DNA from: Tannerella sp.
Lineage (GTDB): Bacteria; Bacteroidota; Bacteroidia; Bacteroidales; Tannerellaceae
DNA length: 6,242 nucleotides
Reading direction: 5' to 3'
Assembly: GCA_031282485.1 (NCBI GenBank)
Contig: JAITDQ010000212.1
Span: 1-6,242, forward strand
A program made the translations under genes and the position numbers. Positions 1-6,147 of the stretch are shown piece after piece; within the stretch, counting starts at the first letter, position 1; the number at the start of each line of letters is the position of its first letter. The notes under the pieces were generated by a model. The model was given only the letters and a program-made list of their open reading frames with translations, did no database searches and was not told where the DNA came from.

Positions 1-75
1 TTCCTCCTCACCGGCGGCCTCGTATGGCTGATGACCGGCCTCCTGAACCTCCAGAAACGTGAAAAATTCGTCTAA
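1..75 (+). CDS. C-terminal fragment of an upstream gene, probable membrane protein
   Basis: Frame 1 is open from the first base of the window and ends at a TAA at 73-75, giving a 24-residue tail. It is hydrophobic and glycine-rich at first (FLLTGGLVWLMTGLL), then polar and basic (NLQKREKFV). That pattern fits a last transmembrane helix followed by a short cytoplasmic tail under the positive-inside rule. The rest of the gene lies outside the window, so no family can be named. It is separated from the next gene by 333 nt with its own promoter, so it is probably not part of the dar operon. It could also be a chance open frame, but the helix-plus-basic-tail composition makes a real gene end more likely. 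Confidence 0.6.
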   Translation, partial: FLLTGGLVWLMTGLLNLQKREKFV

Positions 76-77
76 CA

Positions 78-190
78 AGCCATAACTGCGCACTTTCTGC
101 CGGTTATGGCCGGATTCGGCATGCCGATTTAGCCATATCTGCATTTTTTTACCACTTATGGCTGGATATAATATGCTAAAATAGCCATAT
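78..190. repeat. Array of five alternating AGCCATA/TATGGCT heptamers; degenerate 52-53 bp tandem repeat
   Basis: AGCCATA occurs at 78-84, 131-137 and 183-189. Its inverted form occurs at 105-111 (TATGGCC, one mismatch) and 157-163 (TATGGCT). Orientation alternates strictly and the centres are 27, 26, 26 and 26 bp apart. The same region can be read as a diverged tandem duplication of about 52 bp, 78-130 against 131-182. Its two best conserved blocks are AGCCATAaCTGC/AGCCATAtCTGC and TTATGGCcGGAT/TTATGGCtGGAT, each 11 of 12 identical, followed by a third partial copy. Each unit can also fold as a hairpin, for example GCCATAAC 79-86 with GTTATGGC 103-110. Function is unknown: candidates are a cooperative protein-binding array, RNA hairpins at the 3' end of the upstream transcript, or a decayed repeat element. 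Confidence 0.7.
116..127. repeat. 12-bp perfect palindrome TCGGCATGCCGA
   Basis: This perfect dyad sits between the second and third heptamers of the upstream array. The equivalent place in the second 52-bp unit keeps only the ATGC core (ataATATGCTa, about 168-178) and is much more AT-rich. It could be a separate protein-binding site or chance. It is not followed directly by a T-run, so a terminator role is not supported. Confidence 0.35.
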
Positions 191-334
191 CAAATATTTT
201 TCGAAAAGCAAAAAGACTTGCGCTACGGTTTTCATTTTTTCCTGCGACACAGAATAAGGAGATCATTACTCCCCCTCCATTCCCCAATTCTCACCGAACG
301 CCCGCATCCCGGAAACAAAAATAGACAAGTTTAT
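191..334. other. Non-coding stretch between heptamer array and promoter
   Basis: I see no gene here on either strand. The stretch begins AT-rich and contains a 10-bp palindrome TTTTCGAAAA (198-207) and a T-run near 233-240. It then turns pyrimidine-rich (about 269-291, dominated by C and T). A Shine-Dalgarno-like AAGGAG at 256-261 has no ATG, GTG or TTG within a usable distance. Its composition is unlike the coding regions. It may carry upstream control sequence for the dar operon, but no specific site can be named. Confidence 0.5.
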
Positions 335-365
335 TTTGTATTCCTCACGGCTTGCATTATCTTTG
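335..365 (+). promoter_or_regulatory. Bacteroides-type housekeeping promoter of the dar operon
   Basis: TTTG at 335-338 is followed, after exactly 19 nt, by TATCTTTG at 358-365. This matches the known Bacteroidota primary-sigma consensus, TTTG at -33 and TAnnTTTG at -7 with a 19-21 nt spacer. Transcription would begin around 370-373, leaving a leader of roughly 37 nt before the GTG at 409. No other match of this quality was seen upstream of the six-gene operon, so this is probably its main promoter. It also argues against any start codon for the first gene upstream of about 372. Confidence 0.75.
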
Positions 366-408
366 CAGACAATTTTTGAAAACATTTAATTATAAGATAA
401 ACTGGAGC

Positions 409-1326
409 GTGAAAAAATATAAAATAGTACTGTTTTATTACACTCAAACGGGACAATCCCTTGCGATTGCAGACACGATTTGCAAACCTTTAGCAGAGGC
501 CGGATGCGATATTGTGCGCAAGGAAATTGTACCGGAAGAGCCATATCCGTTCCCGTGGTCGGCGATGGAGTTCTTTCAGGTCTTCCCCGAATCGCGTCTC
601 GGCATACCCTGCAAACTCCGGCCTCTTGATTTAAGCGATGCGGAGGATGCCGACCTGATCGTCATTGCGGGGCAAAGCTGGTATCTCTCGTGTTCCGTCC
701 CGCTGCATGCCTTTTTCCGCTCGGAGGATGTGAAAAACTGTCTGAAAGGGCGGAACATAATCGTGACGATGGGATGCCGCAACATGTGGGTAATGGCGCA
801 ACGCAGCATACGCGAATACATCCGCGAGGCAGGCGGACATTACGTCGGGTTCATATCGTTGCAGGACAAAGCCGCCAATCTGGTAAGCGTGATTACGGTT
901 GTAAGATGGCTCTTTTACAATAAAAAGGAAGCCACACGCTTTTTGCCCGCTGCCGGCGTTTCGTCCGAAGACATCCGCCATGCGGAAGTTTTCGGGCAAA
1001 TCATACGCGACGCACTGGAACGCAATGACCTTTCAACCTTACAGGCCGACCTGATGCGCGAACGCGCCGTTACGTTCCTGCCGACAGTCTATTTTATCGA
1101 AAAGAACGGTTACCGGTTATGGGGACAATGGGCAAAATTCATCCTCCGTAAAGGCGCATACAAAGCCCCTGAACGGAAACCTTACCTGCGCGCTTTTTGC
1201 GCCTATCTGTTTTTCGTCCTGTATGCCGTATCGCCCGTGGGGATGATTTTCTTCTTCCTCACATACCCGTTTCGTCGGGCTTCATTGCGGAAAGCGCGAC
1301 GGGAAATGTGTTATGAACTAAGTTAA
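409..1326 (+). CDS. darA: DarA-like dialkylresorcinol-forming enzyme (flavodoxin-fold aromatase)
   Basis: This protein of about 305 residues resembles DarA of dialkylresorcinol and flexirubin pathways, where DarA converts the cyclohexanedione made by DarB to a resorcinol. The N-terminus is a flavodoxin-like strand and phosphate-binding loop, VLFYYTQTGQS (TQTGQS at 12-17), suggesting FMN or a related cofactor. A family-like block YPFPWSAMEFF follows at 46-56, then PESRLGIP (60-67) and DLIVIAGQSWYL (82-93). A hydrophobic segment near 263-288 (AYLFFVLYAVSPVGMIFFFL core) may anchor it to the membrane. The frame stays open upstream to a TTG at 352, but that codon precedes the predicted transcription start. 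GTG 409 places the flavodoxin strand at the N-terminus, so I prefer it; the GGAG at 404-407 is too close to be an ordinary ribosome site. It is first gene of the operon, 25 nt before darB. Family assignment is from recognition, not a search. Confidence 0.85.
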   Translation: MKKYKIVLFYYTQTGQSLAIADTICKPLAEAGCDIVRKEIVPEEPYPFPWSAMEFFQVFPESRLGIPCKLRPLDLSDAEDADLIVIAGQSWYLSCSVPLHAFFRSEDVKNCLKGRNIIVTMGCRNMWVMAQRSIREYIREAGGHYVGFISLQDKAANLVSVITVVRWLFYNKKEATRFLPAAGVSSEDIRHAEVFGQIIRDALERNDLSTLQADLMRERAVTFLPTVYFIEKNGYRLWGQWAKFILRKGAYKAPERKPYLRAFCAYLFFVLYAVSPVGMIFFFLTYPFRRASLRKARREMCYELS

Positions 1327-1351
1327 AACAATATATGGAATTAAAAACAAT

Positions 1352-2497
1352 ATGAAAAATGATTTCGTTTACATAAACCGTCTTTCTTCGTTTTTCCCGA
1401 ACCGGCCGGTCGAGAACGACGAAATGGAACAGTATATCGGATTAGTCAATGAAAAATCATTGCTGGCCAAACGGCTGGTATTAGGCAAAAACGGAATAAA
1501 GCGCCGCTATTACGCGCTCGACAAATCGGGACGGGTGACGCATACCAACGCCGTTATGGCCGCAAACGCAGTCAGAGGATTGCTGGATGAAGAGCTGACG
1601 TTGGACAAGATAGACCTGCTGTCGTGCGGAACAGCTTCGCCCGAACAGGTGATGCCGTCGCACGGCGTCATGGTGCATGGCGAGTTGAAAGGCAGCCGGC
1701 ATACCGAAGTCGTTTCGTTCGCCGGTTCGTGCTGTACGGGGATGCAGGCGTTAAAATACGCCCACTATGCCACATTGGCCGGCGATGCTGCAAATGCGGT
1801 ATGCGTAGCCTCGGAACGCCTGTCGGCTTGGATGATGGCGCGCTATTTTGAAAAAGAATCGGAACTGCTCGCCCAATTGGACAAACGCCCGATGCTCGCG
1901 TTTGAAAAAGAATTTCTGCGCTGGATGTTGTCGGACGGAAGCGTAGCCTTGCTGTTGCAGGGCAAACCGTCGGACAACGACCTCTCTTACCGCATTGAAT
2001 GGATTGAATTGACATCTTTCGCAAACGAAACGGAAACATGCATGTATGCCGGAGGCGATAAAAACGAAAAAGGCGAGTTGCTGGGATGGACGCAGTTCCC
2101 GGAAAAGGATTGGCTCGACCGTTCGATATTCTCCCTCAAGCAGGACACAAGGCTGCTGGAAAATAATATCGTCAAACTCGGCGGACGTTTCCTGCGGGAG
2201 ATTGCCGCGAAACGCAACTTCGACCCCTCTTCCGTCGACTGGTTCATGCCCCACCTCTCATCCATGTATTTTGCAGCAAAGATAGAGGCGGAGTTGAAGG
2301 CATACGGATATGACATCCCCGGCGAGAAATGGTTTGTCAATTTGCCGGAGACGGGCAACGTCGCCTCCGTTTCGGCGTTTGCCATGCTCGATGACCTGAA
2401 GCGTTCGGGACGTGCCGGAAAAGGCGACCGGATACTCATCATGGTGCCCGAAAGCGCCCGCTTCACCTATGCCTACGCTTTGTTAACGATTTGTTGA
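1352..2497 (+). CDS. darB: DarB-like FabH-family beta-ketoacyl-ACP synthase III, cyclohexanedione-forming
   Basis: This 381-residue thiolase-fold ketosynthase is of the FabH/KAS III type. The catalytic triad is intact: Cys128 in AGSCCTG, His301 in WFMPHLSS and Asn336 in ETGNVASV, matching Cys-His-Asn of FabH. It is longer than E. coli FabH (about 317 residues); extra sequence lies near 160-195 and ends in FLRWMLSDGSVALLL. In studied DAR systems DarB condenses a beta-ketoacyl thioester with a second acyl thioester, by Michael addition and Claisen closure, to a 1,3-cyclohexanedione, which DarA aromatises. Its position right after darA supports this over a plain fatty-acid initiation enzyme. The ATG at 1352 follows an A-rich stretch typical of Bacteroidota starts. 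Adjacent Cys127 and Cys128 are both present; Cys128 aligns with the FabH nucleophile. Chain-length preference cannot be read from the sequence. Confidence 0.88.
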   Translation: MKNDFVYINRLSSFFPNRPVENDEMEQYIGLVNEKSLLAKRLVLGKNGIKRRYYALDKSGRVTHTNAVMAANAVRGLLDEELTLDKIDLLSCGTASPEQVMPSHGVMVHGELKGSRHTEVVSFAGSCCTGMQALKYAHYATLAGDAANAVCVASERLSAWMMARYFEKESELLAQLDKRPMLAFEKEFLRWMLSDGSVALLLQGKPSDNDLSYRIEWIELTSFANETETCMYAGGDKNEKGELLGWTQFPEKDWLDRSIFSLKQDTRLLENNIVKLGGRFLREIAAKRNFDPSSVDWFMPHLSSMYFAAKIEAELKAYGYDIPGEKWFVNLPETGNVASVSAFAMLDDLKRSGRAGKGDRILIMVPESARFTYAYALLTIC

Positions 2498-2522
2498 GAT
2501 ATGATAAGAATATAAATATAAG

Positions 2523-2930
2523 ATGAAGACAGAGGATGTACCGCAGGATTTGAAATACTTTAAAGACCGGGTGATTCGCGACCTGATGTATGCCGTAGAC
2601 GAAAGCGGGCGTTATACGCCGGTGCTTAGCGACGGATGGAGTGTGAAAAACGATGCGTTGAATGTCGTATGGGACGACATACGCGAACAGTGTGAAGCGA
2701 TTCGCCGGCAGGTGCTGTCCGGCGAAGCCAGCCCGCTTGCGTATCACATGAAAAAAGCATTGCAGGACGTGAGCATGCTCTCGTCCTACTCCGGCGTTCC
2801 GAAAAGGAAAATCCGCAAGCATTTGAAGTATGGGGAGTTTATGAAATCGGACGAGGCGACGTTGCAGAAATATGCGGACGCACTTCGTATCACTGTCGAC
2901 GAACTAAAACGTATAGATGAATGGAAATAA
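2523..2930 (+). CDS. Small protein of unknown function with HTH-like C-terminus
   Basis: This 135-residue protein has no function I can name; I recall similar uncharacterised proteins in the same place in flexirubin-type clusters. The N-terminal part (about 6-55) holds a distinctive block, YTPVLSDGWSVKNDALNVVW (31-50). The C-terminal part (about 83-130) follows the spacing of an XRE/Cro-like helix-turn-helix: a helix ending SSYSG (87-91), a basic would-be recognition helix PKRKIRKHLK (93-102), then LQKYADAL (114-121) and TVDELKRI (124-131), resembling the usual final helices. It has no signal peptide or membrane segment, so it should be cytosolic. It starts 25 nt after darB and its last 10 nt overlap the next gene, implying translational coupling. 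It could be a pathway regulator or a partner protein reusing the fold. The gene call is firm; the role is open. Confidence 0.85.
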   Translation: MKTEDVPQDLKYFKDRVIRDLMYAVDESGRYTPVLSDGWSVKNDALNVVWDDIREQCEAIRRQVLSGEASPLAYHMKKALQDVSMLSSYSGVPKRKIRKHLKYGEFMKSDEATLQKYADALRITVDELKRIDEWK

Positions 2931-3940
2931 ACTTTGAACACCGGACTGCCGCCCATTGCGAAGACGGGGTAACGGCCAACCTGTTGCGATTTTACGGATA
3001 CGATTATTCGGAGCCGCTGATTTTCGGATTATCGGCGTCGCTGTATTTCGTTCACCTGCCATTCATCAAACTGGCGGGATTTCCCGTCACGTCCTTCCGT
3101 CCGCTGCCGGGAGTCATCTTTGCACGCGTCACGCGGCTGCTCGGCTTTAAGATACATAAAACGATATTCCTCAACCGGGAAAATGCGGTACGAAAGCTGG
3201 ACGAACTCGTCAGCCGCGGCATCCCGGCCGGATGTGTTGTCGGGATGTATTTCCTGCCATACATGCCGCTGGAGTACCGGTTTCATTTCAATGCGCACAA
3301 CATTTGTGTGATTGGCAAGGAGGGCGATGACTACCTTATCAGCGACCCCATTGCGACGGAAAAGGTGACAATCTCGTCGCGCGACCTGCTGCGCGCACGT
3401 TTTTCAAAGGGCACCTATCCGCCGCTGGGCAAACTGTACTGGATAAAGTCGTTGCCGCAAACCGAACCGGATATGAAAAAGCTTGTGCATAAGGCAATCA
3501 AAAGAAACTGTTTCCGTATGATTCACGAACCGGGGCCGGTGCCGTTTGTCGGGGTGAATGCGTTCAAATACTTGGGAAATAAGATCCCCAAGTTCCCGAA
3601 AATCTACGGCGACCGGAGAGCCGCCCTGCATCTGGCACAACTTATCCGCATGATGGAAGAAATCGGTACGGGAGGTGCAGGATTCCGTTTCCTCTACGCC
3701 GCCTTCCTGCAGGAAGCATCGGAGATAACGGGAATTAATGAATTAAACGATTTTTCGCTGCGCCTTACGGAGATAGGCGACCAGTGGAGGATTTTCGCCT
3801 CCGAAGCCGGCCGCATCTGCAAAAACCGTTCGTCGGAAGGCGTAGATTACCAAACAATCGGCAATCACCTGAAAACAATCGGCCAACAGGAGAGCGTATT
3901 CTTCACCGACCTTGATAAATTAATCAAAAGCACGTCATAA
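2921..3940 (+). CDS. BtrH N-terminal/DUF4872-type papain-like putative acyltransferase
   Basis: This 339-residue protein resembles the family named for BtrH, the butirosin enzyme that moves an acyl group from an acyl-carrier protein to an aminoglycoside. The N-terminus has the expected AHCEDGVTANLLRFYGYDYS (11-30), with Cys13 as likely nucleophile. His126 in FNAHNICVIG and Asp142 in YLISDP complete a probable Cys-His-Asp triad. The C-terminal half carries IGTGGAGFRFLYAAFLQEA (248-266), typical of the DUF4872 portion. No signal peptide or clear membrane helix is present. It starts inside the end of the preceding gene (10-nt overlap, different frame) and its TAA shares a base with the next ATG. 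By inference it could transfer an acyl group onto the resorcinol or help release it. A hydrolase or protease role is possible but less likely in this setting. Confidence 0.82.
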   Translation: MEINFEHRTAAHCEDGVTANLLRFYGYDYSEPLIFGLSASLYFVHLPFIKLAGFPVTSFRPLPGVIFARVTRLLGFKIHKTIFLNRENAVRKLDELVSRGIPAGCVVGMYFLPYMPLEYRFHFNAHNICVIGKEGDDYLISDPIATEKVTISSRDLLRARFSKGTYPPLGKLYWIKSLPQTEPDMKKLVHKAIKRNCFRMIHEPGPVPFVGVNAFKYLGNKIPKFPKIYGDRRAALHLAQLIRMMEEIGTGGAGFRFLYAAFLQEASEITGINELNDFSLRLTEIGDQWRIFASEAGRICKNRSSEGVDYQTIGNHLKTIGQQESVFFTDLDKLIKSTS

Positions 3941-4671
3941 TGACAACGCCCCTGATAAGTATCCGTAATCTCCGCAAGACCTACCGTGGCGCGTCGCAAC
4001 CTTCGGTTGACGGATTGTCCCTGCAGGTAGAGGAAGGCATGTTCTTCGGATTACTGGGACCTAACGGCGCAGGGAAAACGACGACTGTTTCCATATTGTG
4101 CGGTTTATGTTCGTACGAAGGCGGGGAGGTTGCGGTCAACGGCTTCGACGTGCGGCGCAATATGGATTTCATCAAACCGCTGACAGGCGTAGTGCCGCAG
4201 GATATCGCTTTATATCCCGAACTGACGGTAGACGAGAACCTGCGTTTTTTCGGCGGGATGTATCCCGTTTCGTCGCACGAGCTGAAAGAACGTATTGAAA
4301 CATACCTGAACGCGTTCGGCCTGACGCCGCACCGCAAGAAGAGGACAGGCCGTCTCTCCGGGGGCATGAAGCGCCAAGTTAATCTCATTGCCGCATTGCT
4401 GCACCGCCCTGCGCTGCTGTTTCTGGATGAGCCGACCGTCGGTGTCGACGTACATTCGCGTCAGGCTATCATTGAAAACCTGCAAAGCCTCCACCGCAAC
4501 GGCATGACGATCGTTTATACTTCGCACGACATGAAGGAAGCGGAACAGTTATGCACGCATGTAGCCCTGATGAATCACGGGCGTATTGTCTGCGAGGGCG
4601 TTCCCGGCCGGCTTGCCGGCGAAGCTTCCGTTTCTTCGCTCGAAGAACTGTTTATAAAGAAAACACTGTAA
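3940..4671 (+). CDS. ABC transporter ATP-binding protein (exporter type)
   Basis: This 243-residue ABC ATPase has all main motifs: Walker A GPNGAGKTT (40-48), Q-loop Gln87 in VVPQD, signature LSGGM (139-143), Walker B LLFLDEP (159-165), D-loop GVD (168-170) and H-loop His196 in YTSHDM. The signature is followed by KRQ, common in the ABC-2/DrrA-like exporter branch, and the overall length fits that branch. It has no membrane segment and should act on the inner face of the cytoplasmic membrane, powering the permease encoded 22 nt downstream. Its ATG shares one base with the preceding stop (TAATG), indicating coupled translation. The substrate is not visible in the protein; the operon suggests a dialkylresorcinol or an acylated derivative. 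Confidence 0.92.
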   Translation: MTTPLISIRNLRKTYRGASQPSVDGLSLQVEEGMFFGLLGPNGAGKTTTVSILCGLCSYEGGEVAVNGFDVRRNMDFIKPLTGVVPQDIALYPELTVDENLRFFGGMYPVSSHELKERIETYLNAFGLTPHRKKRTGRLSGGMKRQVNLIAALLHRPALLFLDEPTVGVDVHSRQAIIENLQSLHRNGMTIVYTSHDMKEAEQLCTHVALMNHGRIVCEGVPGRLAGEASVSSLEELFIKKTL

Positions 4672-4693
4672 AAAAAAGAATCCGCCTGTCAAG

Positions 4694-6022
4694 ATGAAGA
4701 ATTTTATAAATTTGCTGCGAAAGGATTTCCTGCTGCTAATCCGTGATTTCTGGGGCGTTGTGCTGCTGTTCCTGATGCCGTGGGCGCTGGTGCTGATGAT
4801 GACGTATCTTCAGGACAGCACCTTCCGTTCGATTAACGAGAACCGCGTTCCGCTCTACCTGCTTAACAACGACGGCGATTCGTTGGGAAACATGGTCAGC
4901 CGGCATCTCCTGACAAGCAATATTTTTGAAGTCTCAACCACATCCGGCGGACGGGTACTTTCTGCCGGCGAGCTTGAAGAGGCCGTCTCGCGAGGCGATT
5001 ATCTCATCGGCGTCATCATCCCGGAACACGCGACGGAACGGTTGCGCGAGAAAGTCAGGCTGGGCATCGAAAAAGCTTTTAACGGGGACAATGTGAGCCA
5101 TGCTGATGATAACGACGGCAACGGGAACAGCCTGAGCCATGTCGATAACAGCGACGGAACCCGCGCGGATGCTCTCCCTGAAATAAGGATTCTTATTGAC
5201 CCGAAGGCCAAGCAGTCTTTCCGTACGTCTTTGATACGCGCCGTGCGTGAAAATGCACTGAGGGTACAGAACCGACTTCTTCTCGGCGAAATAACGCGGC
5301 AGGTTAACCGCATTGTCCCGATACCGGTAAACCTTGATATGGATACGGACGAACTGATCACGATACGCGAATCGTATGCGCAGTCGAACGGGACGGACAT
5401 CATTCCCGATTCCACGCAACATAACGTCCCGGCATGGAGTATGTTTGCGATATTTTTTATCGTAATATCGCTGGCCGGCAACATGATTGGCGAACGCGAA
5501 ACAGGTTGTTTCAACCGCTTGATGACGATGCCTTTTTCCTTTCGTTTATACATATTGAGCAAAGTGAGCGTTTATCTGTGCGTTTGCATGCTCCAGCTTG
5601 CGCTTATGATCCTGACGGGCATGTACGCCATACCGCTGCTTGGTTTGCCGGTTTTGAAACTTGGGCACAGCCTGTTCGCGTTGATTGCGATGTCGGTATC
5701 GTCGTCGCTGGCGGCAATCGGTTACGGGCTGGCGATCGGGAGCATTGCCCGGACGAATCAGCAGGCAAGCGTTTTCGGCGCAGTATCGGTCGTCATCTTG
5801 GCCGCGATTGGGGGAGTATGGATACCGACGTTCATTATGCCGCGTTTTATGCAGACGATAAGTAATGCGTCGCCCTTAAACTGGGGGCTGAACGGTTTTC
5901 ATGAAATTTTTGTCCGCGACGCAGGCTTTAGCGATATTCTTCCTTACGTGTCGGCCTCTTTGCTGTTCTTTATCCTGACTTTGGCAATCTCCTGCCGCAG
6001 CAACCGCAAACGACGGATGTAA
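4694..6022 (+). CDS. ABC-2-type transporter permease
   Basis: This 442-residue membrane protein has the ABC-2 exporter layout. One N-terminal helix (about 19-38) is followed by a large extracytoplasmic domain (about 40-246), then five hydrophobic segments (about 247-266, 286-310, 325-350, 358-380 and 412-433). The segment GERETGCFNRLMTMPFS (266-282) after the second helix is the usual coupling region of this family, and NASPLNWGLNGFHEIF (391-406) is the typical stretch before the last helix. Residues 130-160 form an unusual Asp/Asn/Ser/Gly-rich insert with an internal duplication. It is the last gene of the operon and the obvious partner of the ATPase before it. A homodimer of this protein with two ATPases would form the transporter. 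Export of the resorcinol product is an inference from context. Confidence 0.9.
   Translation: MKNFINLLRKDFLLLIRDFWGVVLLFLMPWALVLMMTYLQDSTFRSINENRVPLYLLNNDGDSLGNMVSRHLLTSNIFEVSTTSGGRVLSAGELEEAVSRGDYLIGVIIPEHATERLREKVRLGIEKAFNGDNVSHADDNDGNGNSLSHVDNSDGTRADALPEIRILIDPKAKQSFRTSLIRAVRENALRVQNRLLLGEITRQVNRIVPIPVNLDMDTDELITIRESYAQSNGTDIIPDSTQHNVPAWSMFAIFFIVISLAGNMIGERETGCFNRLMTMPFSFRLYILSKVSVYLCVCMLQLALMILTGMYAIPLLGLPVLKLGHSLFALIAMSVSSSLAAIGYGLAIGSIARTNQQASVFGAVSVVILAAIGGVWIPTFIMPRFMQTISNASPLNWGLNGFHEIFVRDAGFSDILPYVSASLLFFILTLAISCRSNRKRRM
5094..5157 (+). repeat. Imperfect 39-bp-period duplication within the permease gene
   Basis: TGAGCCATG occurs at 5094-5102 and again at 5133-5141. Each is followed by a related GAT/AAC/GAC-rich stretch ending GACGG (5114-5118 and 5153-5157). 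The protein reads SHADDNDGN (135-143) and SHVDNSDGT (148-156), a 13-residue period in a linker lacking hydrophobic residues. It keeps the reading frame. It looks like a recent in-frame duplication in a surface loop of the extracytoplasmic domain. Confidence 0.6.
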
Positions 6023-6040
6023 CCATTTTTTCTATCCCGC

Positions 6041-6090
6041 CCCGGTTTAAGCAGGGAAGGTATTGATAAGAATGTTAACATGGGTTTTTT
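6041..6090 (+). terminator. Possible weak rho-independent terminator after the dar operon
   Basis: CCCG (6041-6044) can pair with TGGG (6081-6084, including one G-U pair) and TTAA (6047-6050) with TTAA (6075-6078). Two mismatched bases lie on each side between these stems. The structure is followed directly by six T residues (6085-6090). The loop is long (24 nt) and the stem imperfect, so this is only suggestive. Its place 19 nt after the last stop codon fits the end of the operon. Confidence 0.3.
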
Positions 6091-6113
6091 GTGGCCTCAT
6101 TAGTATGAAATAA

Positions 6114-6127
6114 TGTTATTTGTAACA
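6114..6127. repeat. Inverted repeat TGTTA-tttg-TAACA in the promoter region of the downstream gene
   Basis: A perfect 5-bp inverted repeat with a 4-nt spacer lies about 20-34 nt upstream of the probable -33 region of the last gene. The same half-sites occur without spacer at 6073-6080 (TGTTAACA, inside the palindrome ATGTTAACAT 6072-6081). A single TAACA lies at 6186-6190 in the predicted leader. It could be an operator, but in AT-rich DNA such short dyads arise by chance. Confidence 0.25.
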
Positions 6128-6147
6128 GATATTCATTATAAAATCGT

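Noticed and set aside
23..29. Sixth TATGGCT heptamer
   Set aside because: It falls in the upstream coding tail, breaks the alternation and 26-bp spacing, and is most simply a Val-Trp-Leu codon run.
79..110. Rho-independent terminator for the upstream gene (GCCATAAC/GTTATGGC)
   Set aside because: The 8-bp stem has a 16-nt loop and no T-run follows it; the nearest T-run (143-150) is over 30 nt away inside the next repeat unit.
78..190. CRISPR-like array, because of the even spacing
   Set aside because: The repeats are only 7-12 nt, alternate in orientation and are degenerate, and no cas genes are in the window.
256..261. AAGGAG Shine-Dalgarno-like sequence
   Set aside because: No ATG, GTG or TTG lies within a usable distance downstream.
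316..323. Minus-strand TAnnTTTG element (CAAAAATA on the plus strand)
   Set aside because: No matching TTTG lies at the proper distance on that strand and no minus-strand gene follows.
352..408. N-terminal extension of darA from TTG 352
   Set aside because: It lies within or just after the promoter spacer, upstream of or spanning the expected transcription start, and its sequence (MHYLCRQF...) does not fit the flavodoxin N-terminus.
1335..1355. Six-codon ORF (MELKTI) whose TGA overlaps the darB ATG
   Set aside because: It is too short and AT-rich to tell from chance; translational coupling by it is possible but nothing else supports it.
1751..2254. Minus-strand open frame of 167 codons opposite darB
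   Set aside because: It lies wholly within a gene with clear catalytic motifs, and its translation is rich in Arg, Gln and Phe with no recognisable domain, as expected of a shadow frame.
4999..5562. Minus-strand open frame of 187 codons opposite the permease
   Set aside because: The plus-strand permease is well supported, and the reverse translation is Ser/Arg-rich with no domain I recognise.
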